The notes under the pieces are model-generated. The model worked only from the letters and a program-made list of their open reading frames with translations, ran no database searches and was not told the DNA's origin. 64,000 nt of DNA, from assembly GCA_902786665.1 (NCBI GenBank), contig CADADN010000049.1, positions 1 to 64,000 of the forward strand, read 5' to 3'. Position 1 is the first letter of the stretch, and each line of letters starts with the position of its first letter. The stretch is from an uncultured Prevotellaceae bacterium (GTDB taxonomy: Bacteria > Bacteroidota > Bacteroidia > Bacteroidales > Bacteroidaceae). Made by a program: the position numbers and the translations under genes. Below are positions 19,900-27,196 of the stretch, piece by piece.

Positions 19900-20781
19900 A
19901 TGGGAAAAAACAAAAACAAGACCCGTAGCCGCCAAGGGGGGCTACAGGTGATTACTTTGTGCATTAGCACAGCCATGGTGCTTATTTTACTTGGAATAGT
20001 GGTGCTTACAGTACTTTCCGCAAGGAACCTGTCTGCTTCCATCAAAGAGAGACTGCCGGTCTTCATCGATTTGGGACAAGACCTTACCGAAACTGAAGCA
20101 CAGCAGTTCTGCGACAACTTGTCGTCGAAAAAATATATCAACTCTTTGAAGTATATCTCCAAGGAACAGGTCTTGGAGGAAACAAAGAAGACCCTGGGCA
20201 CCGACCCCTCGGAATTTGCCGGTATGAATCCTTTCTTGCCTTCTTTGCAGTTCCAACTCCATGCCGACTATGCCAACACCGACTCATTGAAATGGATCTC
20301 AGAGGAACTCACCAAACTCCCCAATGTCACGGAGGTGAGATATCCTGAGGACCTTATCAAGCAGGTGAACAACATGGTAAGGAAATTCAGCCTTTTGCTG
20401 CTGGTCATAGCCGCATTGCTCCTCATCGTATGCTTCGTGCTCATCAACAACACCGTGAAACTCAGCATCTATTCGAGGAGATTCAACATTCACACCATGA
20501 AACTCGTGGGTGCGTCATGGGGCTTCATCAGGGCACCATTTATCCGTCAAGCTGTGGCACAAGGCCTCATTGCTGGCATCCTGGCCAATGCCGTATTGGC
20601 TGTCGGTATGTATTTCCTCTGGAAGAACCAGCGTGATGTTATGGAGGTGGTTACATGGGATGTGCTCATCATCACGGGGATTGCAGTGCTGCTTTTCGGC
20701 ATCATCATCACCACTTTCTGTTCATGGCTCTCTGTGAACAACTTCCTCAAGATGAAAGCAGGGGAACTTTACAAAATTTAA
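19900..20781 (+). CDS. ftsX: Cell division ABC transporter permease FtsX
   Basis: FtsX is the inner-membrane part of FtsEX, which couples cell division to peptidoglycan hydrolase activation. Seen: a cytosolic N-terminus, first membrane helix (about 20-42), an extracytoplasmic domain, then three helices near 163-185, 215-238 and 255-275 with the FtsX-like KLVGASWGFIRAPF segment between them. The length (293 aa) is typical. Its ATPase partner ftsE is not adjacent; a candidate lies 25 kb away at 45047-45754 on the other strand. It heads the plus-strand cluster ftsX-DUF3098-uppP-truB-queA-folK. Confidence 0.92.
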   Translation: MGKNKNKTRSRQGGLQVITLCISTAMVLILLGIVVLTVLSARNLSASIKERLPVFIDLGQDLTETEAQQFCDNLSSKKYINSLKYISKEQVLEETKKTLGTDPSEFAGMNPFLPSLQFQLHADYANTDSLKWISEELTKLPNVTEVRYPEDLIKQVNNMVRKFSLLLLVIAALLLIVCFVLINNTVKLSIYSRRFNIHTMKLVGASWGFIRAPFIRQAVAQGLIAGILANAVLAVGMYFLWKNQRDVMEVVTWDVLIITGIAVLLFGIIITTFCSWLSVNNFLKMKAGELYKI

Positions 20782-20810
20782 TAGCGAACTATCAATCAAA
20801 TACATTTGTT

Positions 20811-21194
20811 ATGAGCAAAAGGAATGTCACGGACAGAAGAAATGTCATGAACAAAAGAACTGGCATGGACCCAAGAACTGGCATGGACAGAAAAAATTTC
20901 ATGTACAAAAGAACTGTTGTTGACAAAAGAAATCTGGCTTTCGGGCGGACCAATTTCATCCTGCTGACCATCAGTGCGGTTGTCATCATCATTGGATTCC
21001 TCCTCATGAGTGGCCCGGGGTCGACGGTAGAGAAGTTCAATCCCGACATCTTCGGCACCATGCGTGTCAAGGTGGCTCCTGTCGTCTGCTTCTTGGGGTT
21101 CATTTCCATGATTGTCGGCGTGATGTATAGGAAGAAGGATGCTGAAAGGAATGATGATGGCCTTCCTGAGAAAACAACGATTGATCCTGTTTAA
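20811..21194 (+). CDS. DUF3098 membrane protein with expanded N-terminal repeat
   Basis: Small inner-membrane protein. The C-terminal two thirds is standard DUF3098: NLAFGRTNFILL, first helix, GFLLMSGPGS, then KVAPVVCFLGFISMIVGVMY as second helix. The N-terminus instead holds six 6-residue units (RNVTDR, RNVMNK, RTGMDP, RTGMDR, KNFMYK, RTVVDK) encoded by an 18-bp tandem repeat at 20820-20927. Several units contain ATG, so the real start could be 20811 or one of the internal ATGs at 20847, 20865, 20883 or 20901. The function of the family is unknown; the conserved position beside ftsX and uppP hints at the envelope. Confidence 0.8.
   Translation: MSKRNVTDRRNVMNKRTGMDPRTGMDRKNFMYKRTVVDKRNLAFGRTNFILLTISAVVIIIGFLLMSGPGSTVEKFNPDIFGTMRVKVAPVVCFLGFISMIVGVMYRKKDAERNDDGLPEKTTIDPV
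20820..20927 (+). repeat. 18-bp coding tandem repeat in the DUF3098 gene
   Basis: Six in-frame degenerate 18-bp units, the best conserved being AGAACTGGCATGGACCCA and AGAACTGGCATGGACAGA. Length is a multiple of three, so unit gain or loss would keep the frame. Confidence 0.8.
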
Positions 21195-21202
21195 GGGATT
21201 AA

Positions 21203-21379
21203 GATAAGGAAGAAAAGCAGAACTTCAAACATATTTGGCCCATCATCTCTTTTGGCTTGGGTTTGGCTGAATTGGGGGTAGGCATCTTGATTGAATCAAA
21301 TGGGTTGATAGGAGCGGGAGCGGCTATGATGATAGTTTCCCCTTTTATTAACAAATTGACTAATAAGAAAAAGATATAA
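21203..21379 (+). pseudogene. Possible fragment of a small membrane protein
   Basis: An open frame of 58 codons runs from just after a TAA to a TAA at 21377-21379 with no early ATG. It would read as a basic N-terminus, two hydrophobic stretches (WPIISFGLGLAELGVGILI, then LIGAGAAMMIVSPFI) and a Lys-rich tail. The composition is protein-like for a tiny two-helix membrane protein. Lacking a start, it may be a remnant or may use a nonstandard start. Confidence 0.3.
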
Positions 21380-21392
21380 TTCCAAATAACAA

Positions 21393-22250
21393 ATGGATTG
21401 GATACAAACCATCATCATTGCCATTGTGGAAGGCCTGACGGAGTTCCTCCCTGTCTCTTCCACAGGGCACATGATCATCACACAAAATCTTTTGGGAGTA
21501 AAACAAGGTGACGCTTTCGTACATGCGTTCACCTTCATCATACAGTTTGGGGCCATACTCTCCGTGGTGTGCCTCTATTGGAAGAGGTTCTTCCATATCG
21601 ACCATACCCCGGCGCCGGAGGGCAGCAACGCTTTCCAGAAACTGATACATAAGTTCAGGTTCTATTGGCTGCTGTTCATCGGAGTGCTCCCTGCCGTCGT
21701 CATCGGACTGCTCGCCAAGAAATCGGGGTTGCTCGACTGGCTGCTCGACAGCGTGTTGGTCGTGGCCATCATGCTTGTTCTCGGTGGCATCTTCATGCTA
21801 TTCTGCGACAAATGGTTCAATAAAGGAAGCGATGCCGTAAAGGTGAATGAGAAGAAGGCTTTCAACATCGGCCTGTACCAATGCATCTCCGTCATACCGG
21901 GCGTGTCGCGCTCAATGGCCACCATCGTCGGTGGCATGACGCAGGGACTTTCACGCAAGAAGGCGGCAGAATTCTCTTTCTTCCTCGCAGTGCCTACCAT
22001 GGCGGGTGCCACCTTGCTCGACTTGCTCGACCTCTTCAAGGAAGACACGTCGTGGGCCACCTCGCACAACATCACCATGCTCATCCTCGGATGTGTTGTG
22101 GCTTTCATCGTAGCACTCCTGGCCATGAAATGGTTTGTGAACTTCCTCACAAAATATGGTTTCAAGGCTTTTGGCGTGTATCGCATCATCGTCGGCGGCA
22201 TCATCATCATCATGCTGCTGATGGGACAATCACTGGTAATGGTTGACTGA
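21393..22250 (+). CDS. uppP: Undecaprenyl-diphosphatase UppP (BacA)
   Basis: Integral membrane enzyme that dephosphorylates undecaprenyl pyrophosphate to recycle the lipid carrier for peptidoglycan and surface glycan synthesis. Both signature regions are present: VEGLTEFLPVSSTGHMI near residues 10-27 and PGVSRSMATIVGGMTQGLSR near 169-189. There are about eight hydrophobic segments in 285 aa, normal for the family. Its stop overlaps the truB start (TGATG at 22248-22252), indicating coupled translation. Loss of this enzyme usually raises bacitracin sensitivity. Confidence 0.95.
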   Translation: MDWIQTIIIAIVEGLTEFLPVSSTGHMIITQNLLGVKQGDAFVHAFTFIIQFGAILSVVCLYWKRFFHIDHTPAPEGSNAFQKLIHKFRFYWLLFIGVLPAVVIGLLAKKSGLLDWLLDSVLVVAIMLVLGGIFMLFCDKWFNKGSDAVKVNEKKAFNIGLYQCISVIPGVSRSMATIVGGMTQGLSRKKAAEFSFFLAVPTMAGATLLDLLDLFKEDTSWATSHNITMLILGCVVAFIVALLAMKWFVNFLTKYGFKAFGVYRIIVGGIIIIMLLMGQSLVMVD

Positions 22251-22984
22251 TGGATTTTCAGGAAGGGGTCATCATAGGCATAGACAAACCCTACCGAATG
22301 TCAAGCTTCGGGGCTTTGGCGCATATCAGATTCCTCATCTCGAAGAAACTCGGGGTGAAGAGGGTGAAAACCGGTCATGCAGGAACGTTGGACCCTCTCG
22401 CCACGGGCGTTCTGCTCTTGTGCACAGGGAAAGCCACCAAGCAGATAGAGCAACTGCAGGCTCACACCAAGGAATATGTGGCGGGATTGAAACTTGGGGC
22501 GACGACGGCCAGTTTCGACCGCGAGCATACCGTAGATTTCACATACCCCACAAAGCATATCACACGCCAACTCGTGGAGGATACGCTGAAGAAGTTCGTG
22601 GGCGACATCATGCAGGTGCCGCCGGCTTTCTCGGCTTGCAAGGTGGATGGCAAAAGGGCGTACCACTTGATGAGGAAGGGGAAAGACGTGGAACTCAAGG
22701 CGAAACCGCTGAGAATAGATGAAATCGAACTGCTCGACTTCAATCCTCTCGCCATGACGATGACCATTCGCGTGGTGTGCAGCAAGGGCACCTACATCAG
22801 GGCATTGGCAAGGGACATCGGTCTTGCTCTTGGCAGTGGGGCTTTCCTCACTTCACTCAGAAGGACAAGGGTGGGGGAGTGCCGCATAGAAGACTGCCTC
22901 ACGCTGGATGACTTCCCCGCATGGCTGGATGCGCAGGACATCGCTCCATACCCGAACAAAGGAACCGCCAAGGGTGGTGAATAA
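22250..22984 (+). CDS. truB: tRNA pseudouridine-55 synthase TruB
   Basis: Cytosolic enzyme making pseudouridine 55 in the T-loop of tRNAs. The catalytic motif GHAGTLDPLATGVL (Asp near residue 47) and the KGTYIRALARDIG segment near 182-194 are intact. The length of 244 aa is typical. It overlaps uppP by one base and precedes queA by 31 nt, so the membrane and tRNA-modification genes are probably on one transcript. Confidence 0.95.
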   Translation: MDFQEGVIIGIDKPYRMSSFGALAHIRFLISKKLGVKRVKTGHAGTLDPLATGVLLLCTGKATKQIEQLQAHTKEYVAGLKLGATTASFDREHTVDFTYPTKHITRQLVEDTLKKFVGDIMQVPPAFSACKVDGKRAYHLMRKGKDVELKAKPLRIDEIELLDFNPLAMTMTIRVVCSKGTYIRALARDIGLALGSGAFLTSLRRTRVGECRIEDCLTLDDFPAWLDAQDIAPYPNKGTAKGGE

Positions 22985-23015
22985 AGATGAATATAATCAT
23001 TAAGGAGACAGATAT

Positions 23016-24200
23016 ATGAAATTATCACAGTTCAAGTTCAGACTTCCGGAAGAGCAAATCGCGCTTTATCCCAATTACAACAGAGACGAGTGCAGAATGA
23101 TGGTGGTTCACCGCAAGTCGGAAAGAATCGATATGTTCAGGAACGATGAGAATGGCCAACCTCTGAAGAATGAGGACGGGTCACCACAATACATCGAGTT
23201 CCGACACCTTATAGAATATTTCGACGAGGGAGATGTATTCGTCTTCAACGACACCAAGGTGTTCCCCGCTAGACTTTACGGCACAAAGGAAAAGACGGAT
23301 GCCAAAATCGAGGTGTTCCTACTCAGGGAGCTCAACGAGCAACTGCGGCTGTGGGACGTCCTCGTGGAGCCGGCAAGGAAAATAAGGATTGGCAACAAAC
23401 TCTTCTTCGATGAAAGTGGAACCATGGTGGCTGAGGTCATAGACAACACCACCAGCAGGGGGCGCACGCTGCGTTTCCTCTACGACTGCCCTCACGACAA
23501 GTTCAAACGCGAACTCTACGCCCTTGGTTCCGCACCGCTGCCTCACTACATCATCGACCATGAGGTGGAGAAAGAGGTGCCCGACGAGAGCGAACCGGGA
23601 AAGACCAAGATCATCAAGGTGAAAGACCGTCCTGTCCTGCCTGAGGACATGGAGGATTTCCAATGCATCTACGCCAAGAACGAAGGGGCTGTCACCGCGC
23701 CGGCTTCAGGACTGCACTTCAGCCGAGAGTTGATGAAACGAATGGAAATCAAAGGCATCGAATTCGCTTTCATCACCATGCACTGCGCTCTCGGTGCATT
23801 CCACAACATCGAGGTGGAGGACCTCACCAAGCACAAGATGGACTCTGAACAGATGTTCGTGGAAAAGGAGGCTTGCGACATCGTCAATACCGCCAAGGCG
23901 GAGGGCAGGCACATCTGCGCCGTAGGAACAAGTGTCATCAAGGCAACTGAGACCGCTGTTGGTACCGATGGGCAACTCAAGGAATATGAGGGATGGACCA
24001 ACAAGTTCATCTTCCCGCCTCATGAGTTCGGACTGGCCGACGCCATGGTGTGCAACTTCTACCATCCTCTCTCCACTCTCCTCATGTCGGCCTGTGCCTT
24101 CGGTGGATACGACCTGGTGATGAAGGCTTACGATATGGCCATAGAGAATGGTTACAAGTTCGGATGCTACGGTGATGCCATGCTCATACTTGATGACTGA
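23016..24200 (+). CDS. queA: tRNA queuosine ribosyltransferase-isomerase QueA
   Basis: QueA transfers and isomerises the ribosyl part of SAM onto preQ1-modified tRNA, giving epoxyqueuosine. Seen: [12 protein letters not shown] at the start, [12 protein letters not shown], the [12 protein letters not shown] motif (about 226-237) and the C-terminal [15 protein letters not shown]. At 394 aa it is about 40-50 residues longer than usual; the extra residues lie near 38-50 and in a charged loop near 185-208 ([20 protein letters not shown]). AAGGAG sits 8 nt before the ATG, an unusually clear Shine-Dalgarno for this phylum. The stop overlaps folK. Confidence 0.95.
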   Translation: MKLSQFKFRLPEEQIALYPNYNRDECRMMVVHRKSERIDMFRNDENGQPLKNEDGSPQYIEFRHLIEYFDEGDVFVFNDTKVFPARLYGTKEKTDAKIEVFLLRELNEQLRLWDVLVEPARKIRIGNKLFFDESGTMVAEVIDNTTSRGRTLRFLYDCPHDKFKRELYALGSAPLPHYIIDHEVEKEVPDESEPGKTKIIKVKDRPVLPEDMEDFQCIYAKNEGAVTAPASGLHFSRELMKRMEIKGIEFAFITMHCALGAFHNIEVEDLTKHKMDSEQMFVEKEACDIVNTAKAEGRHICAVGTSVIKATETAVGTDGQLKEYEGWTNKFIFPPHEFGLADAMVCNFYHPLSTLLMSACAFGGYDLVMKAYDMAIENGYKFGCYGDAMLILDD

Positions 24201-24621
24201 AACACTGCATATCACCTATCTCGGCCTCGGCTCCAACCTCGGAGACAAAGTTGAAAACATCAACGTGGCCGTTAAAAAAATTGAAGAGCTGATTGGACGC
24301 GTCGTGCGACAGTCGGCTCTACATCTTTCTGCACCGTGGGGATTCGACTCCGATAACTCCTTTGTCAACGCCGTCGTCGCCTGCCAAACGTCCTTGTCGC
24401 CAAGGAAACTCCTGAAGGCGACACAGGCCATAGAAAGGGAGATGGGAAGAACGGAAAAATCCCTCAACGGGGTCTATCACGACCGCATCATCGACATCGA
24501 CATCCTCCTTTACGACGACTGGCGCATCGATTACCCCGACCTCAAAATCCCTCACCCTCTCATGCGTGACCGCGATTTCGTCATGATACCGCTGAGTCAA
24601 GTGTGGAGGGATGATGAATAA
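24193..24621 (+). CDS. folK: HPPK (6-hydroxymethyl-7,8-dihydropterin pyrophosphokinase) FolK
   Basis: Folate-pathway enzyme that pyrophosphorylates 6-hydroxymethyl-dihydropterin using [12 protein letters not shown] at the N-terminus, [13 protein letters not shown] and [14 protein letters not shown] (the metal/ATP-binding signature) are all present. The chosen ATG at 24193 overlaps the last 8 bases of queA; a longer frame to 24148 would only add queA-overlapping residues. The length (142 aa) is slightly short but complete. It is last in the ftsX-to-folK cluster. Confidence 0.92.
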   Translation: MTETLHITYLGLGSNLGDKVENINVAVKKIEELIGRVVRQSALHLSAPWGFDSDNSFVNAVVACQTSLSPRKLLKATQAIEREMGRTEKSLNGVYHDRIIDIDILLYDDWRIDYPDLKIPHPLMRDRDFVMIPLSQVWRDDE

Positions 24622-24748
24622 GTTTCTAATGCATTCTTAAAGTCACAAGGGCTGTGCACACTTGTAGAGACGGGATTCTTCCCGTCTTCTCCGAAGTCAT
24701 AGAGACTTGTTCCAGCCACCTCCGCCCATTAACAATGCGGTGCAACAG

Positions 24749-24978
24749 TTGGTGCGCATCCCCCCGCAACAGTCGGTGCGCATCACCCTGCAACAGTCGG
24801 TGCGCATCCCCCCGCAACAGTCGGTGCGCATCCCCCTGCAACAGTCGGTGCGCATTCCCCTGCAACAGTCGGTGCGCATCCCCCTGCAACAGTTGGTGCG
24901 CATCCCCCTGCAACAGTCGGTGCGCATCTCCCCTGCAACAGCGGTGCGCATCTCCCCAGCAACAGTCGGTGCGCATAT
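24749..24978. repeat. 24-bp tandem array, about ten copies
   Basis: Ten units of about 24 bp with consensus TCGGTGCGCATCCCCCTGCA plus ACAG. Units 8 and 9 have one-base indels, which break the apparent open frames on both strands. The last unit runs into the G-rich palindrome at 24979. The flanks 24622-24748 hold GACGGGATTCTTCCCGTC (a small hairpin near 24669) and nothing else recognisable. Confidence 0.9.
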
Positions 24979-25011
24979 CCCCTCCCCTCGAGGGGAGGGG
25001 CTGGGGTGGGG
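24979..25011. repeat. G-rich palindrome, copy 1
   Basis: A perfect 22-nt palindrome of CCCC/GGGG runs (24979-25000) is followed by CTGGGGTGGGG. The plus strand therefore has four GGGG runs separated by A, CT and T, a textbook G-quadruplex pattern that competes with the hairpin. Copies lie at 26134 and 26469. Confidence 0.8.
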
Positions 25012-25043
25012 TCTTTGACTAAAAGGTTTATCCGTCTGATTCA

Positions 25044-25070
25044 GAATCACGGGAATGAAGTTTTTGATTC
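25044..25070. repeat. GAATCA...TGATTC element, copy 1
   Basis: A 27-nt element starting GAATCACGGG and ending AGTTTTTGATTC with 6-bp inverted ends. A second copy at 63396-63422 differs only in the middle, at four positions, all transitions. Confidence 0.6.
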
Positions 25071-25180
25071 AAAAGTCCTCCCCCAAGGCGGTAATAGTGA
25101 GCATCTGAGCCTTGCTCGATTGTTGGTGTACGTTTCGGCAAATCAAGCATGCTTGACTTTGCACTCGATATGCACAACAA

Positions 25181-25243
25181 TTGTCCCTTTAACTCCTCTT
25201 TAACTCCCCTTAAACTTTAACTCCTCTTTAACTCCCCTTAAAA
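25181..25243. repeat. Dispersed TTTAACTCC repeat, copy 2
   Basis: TTGTCCCTTTAACTCC followed by alternating CTCTTTAACTCC and CCCTTAAA units, ending two bases before the luxS stop on the other strand. It is the only copy lacking the CATATG lead-in. Confidence 0.7.
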
Positions 25244-25245
25244 AA

Positions 25246-25740
25246 TCAAGCATCGGCAAAGGTCTTGCCATCCTTGAGTGTGATTTGAAGTTTGGTGTAC
25301 TCGCAATGGAAATCATTCTTCAACCTATCCAGGTAGCGGGCGCTTTCCCATTTGCACATGGGTAGGTCGTGAAGTAAATAGTTGCCGCAAGAAGCTGGTT
25401 CGGTGGCGGGAACTTCATCTTGAGTGAGTATCCACTCCAAGCACTCTATGGTGAGTTTGCGCATATCCTCAACGCTGTAATTTCCCAGCATGATGATATA
25501 CATGCCTGTCAGGCAACCCATGGGACCAACATATACCACATCTTCCTTGGCTTGTGAATTACGAAACCATGTCGCCATCAAATGTTCCATGCTGTGCATG
25601 GCTGAAGGTGCCACGGCGGGTTCCTGATTGGGTTCTGTGATACGAAGGTCAAAAGTGGTGAAACCCTTGTCTTCACGAGACACATAGATGCCTGGCTTCA
25701 GACGGGTGTGGTCAATGGTAAAACTTTGTATTACTTCCAT
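25246..25740 (-). CDS. luxS: S-ribosylhomocysteine lyase LuxS
   Basis: Metalloenzyme that splits S-ribosylhomocysteine into homocysteine and the AI-2 precursor DPD, in the activated methyl cycle. Metal ligands His49 and His53 (HSMEH, with Glu52) and Cys118 (SCGNYL) and the catalytic Cys76 (GPMGCLTG) are all present. The length of 164 aa is normal. It stands alone between repeat-rich regions. mtnN, which makes its substrate, is 3.3 kb away on the same strand beyond rpsO and typA. A long leader of about 100 nt separates the putative promoter at 25843 from the ATG. Confidence 0.95.
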   Translation of the reverse strand: MEVIQSFTIDHTRLKPGIYVSREDKGFTTFDLRITEPNQEPAVAPSAMHSMEHLMATWFRNSQAKEDVVYVGPMGCLTGMYIIMLGNYSVEDMRKLTIECLEWILTQDEVPATEPASCGNYLLHDLPMCKWESARYLDRLKNDFHCEYTKLQITLKDGKTFADA

Positions 25741-25842
25741 ATGTTTTTAAGTTGAACTGATTATTGCATAACGTATGACAAGGACGGGTTTTTGAATGTG
25801 ATTAGTTGCCCCGTTCGTCATTACTCATTTCTCTTATCAACC

Positions 25843-25850
25843 GCAAAGAT
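25843..25850 (-). promoter_or_regulatory. Putative luxS -7 box
   Basis: On the minus strand this reads TATCTTTG (TAnnTTTG). No TTTG is seen at the right distance upstream. The leader to the luxS ATG would be about 100 nt, with no recognised riboswitch. Confidence 0.4.
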
Positions 25851-25936
25851 ATGAAAAAAACAGAAAGACAACAAGAAATCTGATGTCAAGTTGGCTGAAA
25901 ATGCAGAAAACACCGAAAACACCAACAATTTGGATG

Positions 25937-26017
25937 GCAAACTCCGCCAAGAATGCTCAGGCAGCAAACTCCGCCAAGATTGCTCAGGCTGCAAACTCCG
26001 CCAAGAATGTTCAGGCG
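25937..26017. repeat. 27-bp tandem repeat, three copies
   Basis: Units start with GCAAACTCCGCCAAGA at 25937, 25964 and 25991, and differ at few positions. The surrounding 25851-26131 has no supported gene. Confidence 0.8.
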
Positions 26018-26131
26018 GAACCGTAGGTCGACGTGCGAAGCGGAAGTCAATTGCCGCTCGGCTCTGCCGCTTTTTCCCGAAGGGTCTAAAGGACCGTGTT
26101 CACACCCCGGGATGCCCACTCGGAGAGCAAC

Positions 26132-26312
26132 ATCCCCTCCCCTCAAGGGGAGGGGCTGGGGTGGGGTCTGTAACTTGTTGGCTTTCAGACATATCCCCCC
26201 CCCCTAAAAAATTTTGCATAGTTCAACGCCCCCTGACCCCCTCTAATCTTAGAGGGGGAGTAAGTTACATCGTGAACACAATGGTGCGCACTTAGGGGGC
26301 GACGCTTCCAAG
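26132..26312. repeat. Duplicated intergenic block, copy A
   Basis: About 180 bp nearly identical to 26467-26642. It contains the G-rich palindrome (26134-26166), a run of ten C (26195-26204), CCCCCTCTAATCTTAGAGGGGG (an inverted repeat) and ends at GGGCGACGCTTCCAA. It lacks coding character. Confidence 0.85.
26134..26166. repeat. G-rich palindrome, copy 2
   Basis: Same as the 24979 element except that the palindrome centre is CAA instead of CGA: CCCCTCCCCTCA then four GGGG runs spaced by 1, 2 and 1 bases. It lies at the left end of duplicated block A. Confidence 0.8.
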
Positions 26313-26466
26313 TTTGCCGCACCGCCATTATTGACTTTTGTACGGACATACATACTGTAGACCCCCAGCCGGCCCAGTGTGCGAACAACGCCGCCCGCGA
26401 AAAAAAGTGATGAGTTCACTTGAAAAAGTCCGATATGCCTACTTTGAACACACTCGGGGTGTTCAT

Positions 26467-26642
26467 ATCCCCTCCCCTCAAGGGGAGGGGCTGGGGTGGG
26501 GTCTGTAACTTTTTGGCTTTCAGGCATATCCTCCCCTAAAAACTTTGCATAGTTCAACGCCCCCTGACCCCCTCTAATCTTAGAGGGGGAGTAAGTTACA
26601 TCGTGAACACAATGGTGCGCACTTAGGGGGCGACGCTTCCAA
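26467..26642. repeat. Duplicated intergenic block, copy B
   Basis: Second copy of the 26132-26312 block, starting with the third G-rich palindrome (26469-26501). It differs mainly by lacking the ten-C run and by a few substitutions. The 26313-26466 interval between copies shows no gene. Copy B ends about 38 bp from the rpsO stop. Confidence 0.85.
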
Positions 26643-26679
26643 TGTCGTGGCGGAGTCCAAGATCTTTTGCTCGCTGCAA

Positions 26680-26949
26680 TTATCTGCGCAGGCCGAGAGC
26701 CTTGATGATCGCACGATAGCGAGAGATGTCGCGGTCGTACAGATAGTTGAGCAGGGCACGGCGTTTTCCTACCAACTGGGTCAGTGACCGTGCGGTAGTA
26801 TAATCTTTACGGTTCTTCTTCAAATGTTCCGTCAAATGGGATATACGGTAGGAGAACAATGCTATCTGGGCTTCTGGTGAGCCAGTATCAGAGTTAGACT
26901 TCCCGTATTTTCCAAAGATCTCTGCTTTTTTTGCCTTGTCTAAATACAT
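26680..26949 (-). CDS. rpsO: 30S ribosomal protein S15
   Basis: Small-subunit protein that binds 16S rRNA early in assembly. The 89-aa sequence from MYLDKAKKAEIFGKYG is full-length, with the S15 hallmarks SDTGSPEAQIALFSYRI, HLTEHLKKNRKDY and RRALLNYLYDRD. A longer open frame to 27027 covers the promoter (TAATTTTG at 27003-27010), so the extra N-terminus is rejected. The gene is divergent from typA. Confidence 0.96.
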   Translation of the reverse strand: MYLDKAKKAEIFGKYGKSNSDTGSPEAQIALFSYRISHLTEHLKKNRKDYTTARSLTQLVGKRRALLNYLYDRDISRYRAIIKALGLRR

Positions 26950-27002
26950 CTTGTTGGGTTTGTAAAATGGTAAATAATTATCACTTGCATCAAATGCGGC
27001 TG

Positions 27003-27033
27003 CAAAATTACTACTTTTTTCCGACACAACAAA
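27003..27033 (-). promoter_or_regulatory. rpsO promoter
   Basis: On the minus strand TTTG (27033-27030) and TAATTTTG (27010-27003) are exactly 19 nt apart, a perfect Bacteroidetes promoter. The leader to the rpsO ATG is about 50 nt. Confidence 0.8.
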
Positions 27034-27104
27034 CTTTTACGACTTTTTTCTTGTGTTTTTTGCGCAATATTGCGTTTTTATTCGTCTGTTACGCCAATTA
27101 TTTG

Positions 27105-27112
27105 TAATTTTG
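27105..27112 (+). promoter_or_regulatory. typA -7 box
   Basis: TAATTTTG matches TAnnTTTG, 85 nt before the typA ATG. The -33 position has only TTCG. It is divergent from the rpsO promoter. Confidence 0.5.
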
Positions 27113-27196
27113 CAGCCGATTTCAGGATATGAGATTTTTGTCTAACAACAAAAAGGGTCATTCGTCCCTATTGAAAAGTACCCCAAGATAGTAACA

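Noticed and set aside
20655..20810. 52-codon upstream extension of the DUF3098 frame
   Set aside because: It overlaps ftsX in another frame; ATG 20811 follows the ftsX stop.
24749..24978. Possible CRISPR array
   Set aside because: Units are contiguous 24-bp repeats with no unique spacers, and no cas gene is in the window.
24626..25050. Frames encoding MRTDCCRG or QSVRIPLQ repeats
   Set aside because: Both strands are open only because the 24-bp unit is a multiple of three; indels in units 8 and 9 shift the frames.
25891..26295. 134-aa frame across the 27-bp repeats and block A
   Set aside because: Composition is arbitrary, it crosses palindromes, and the duplicate block does not preserve the frame.
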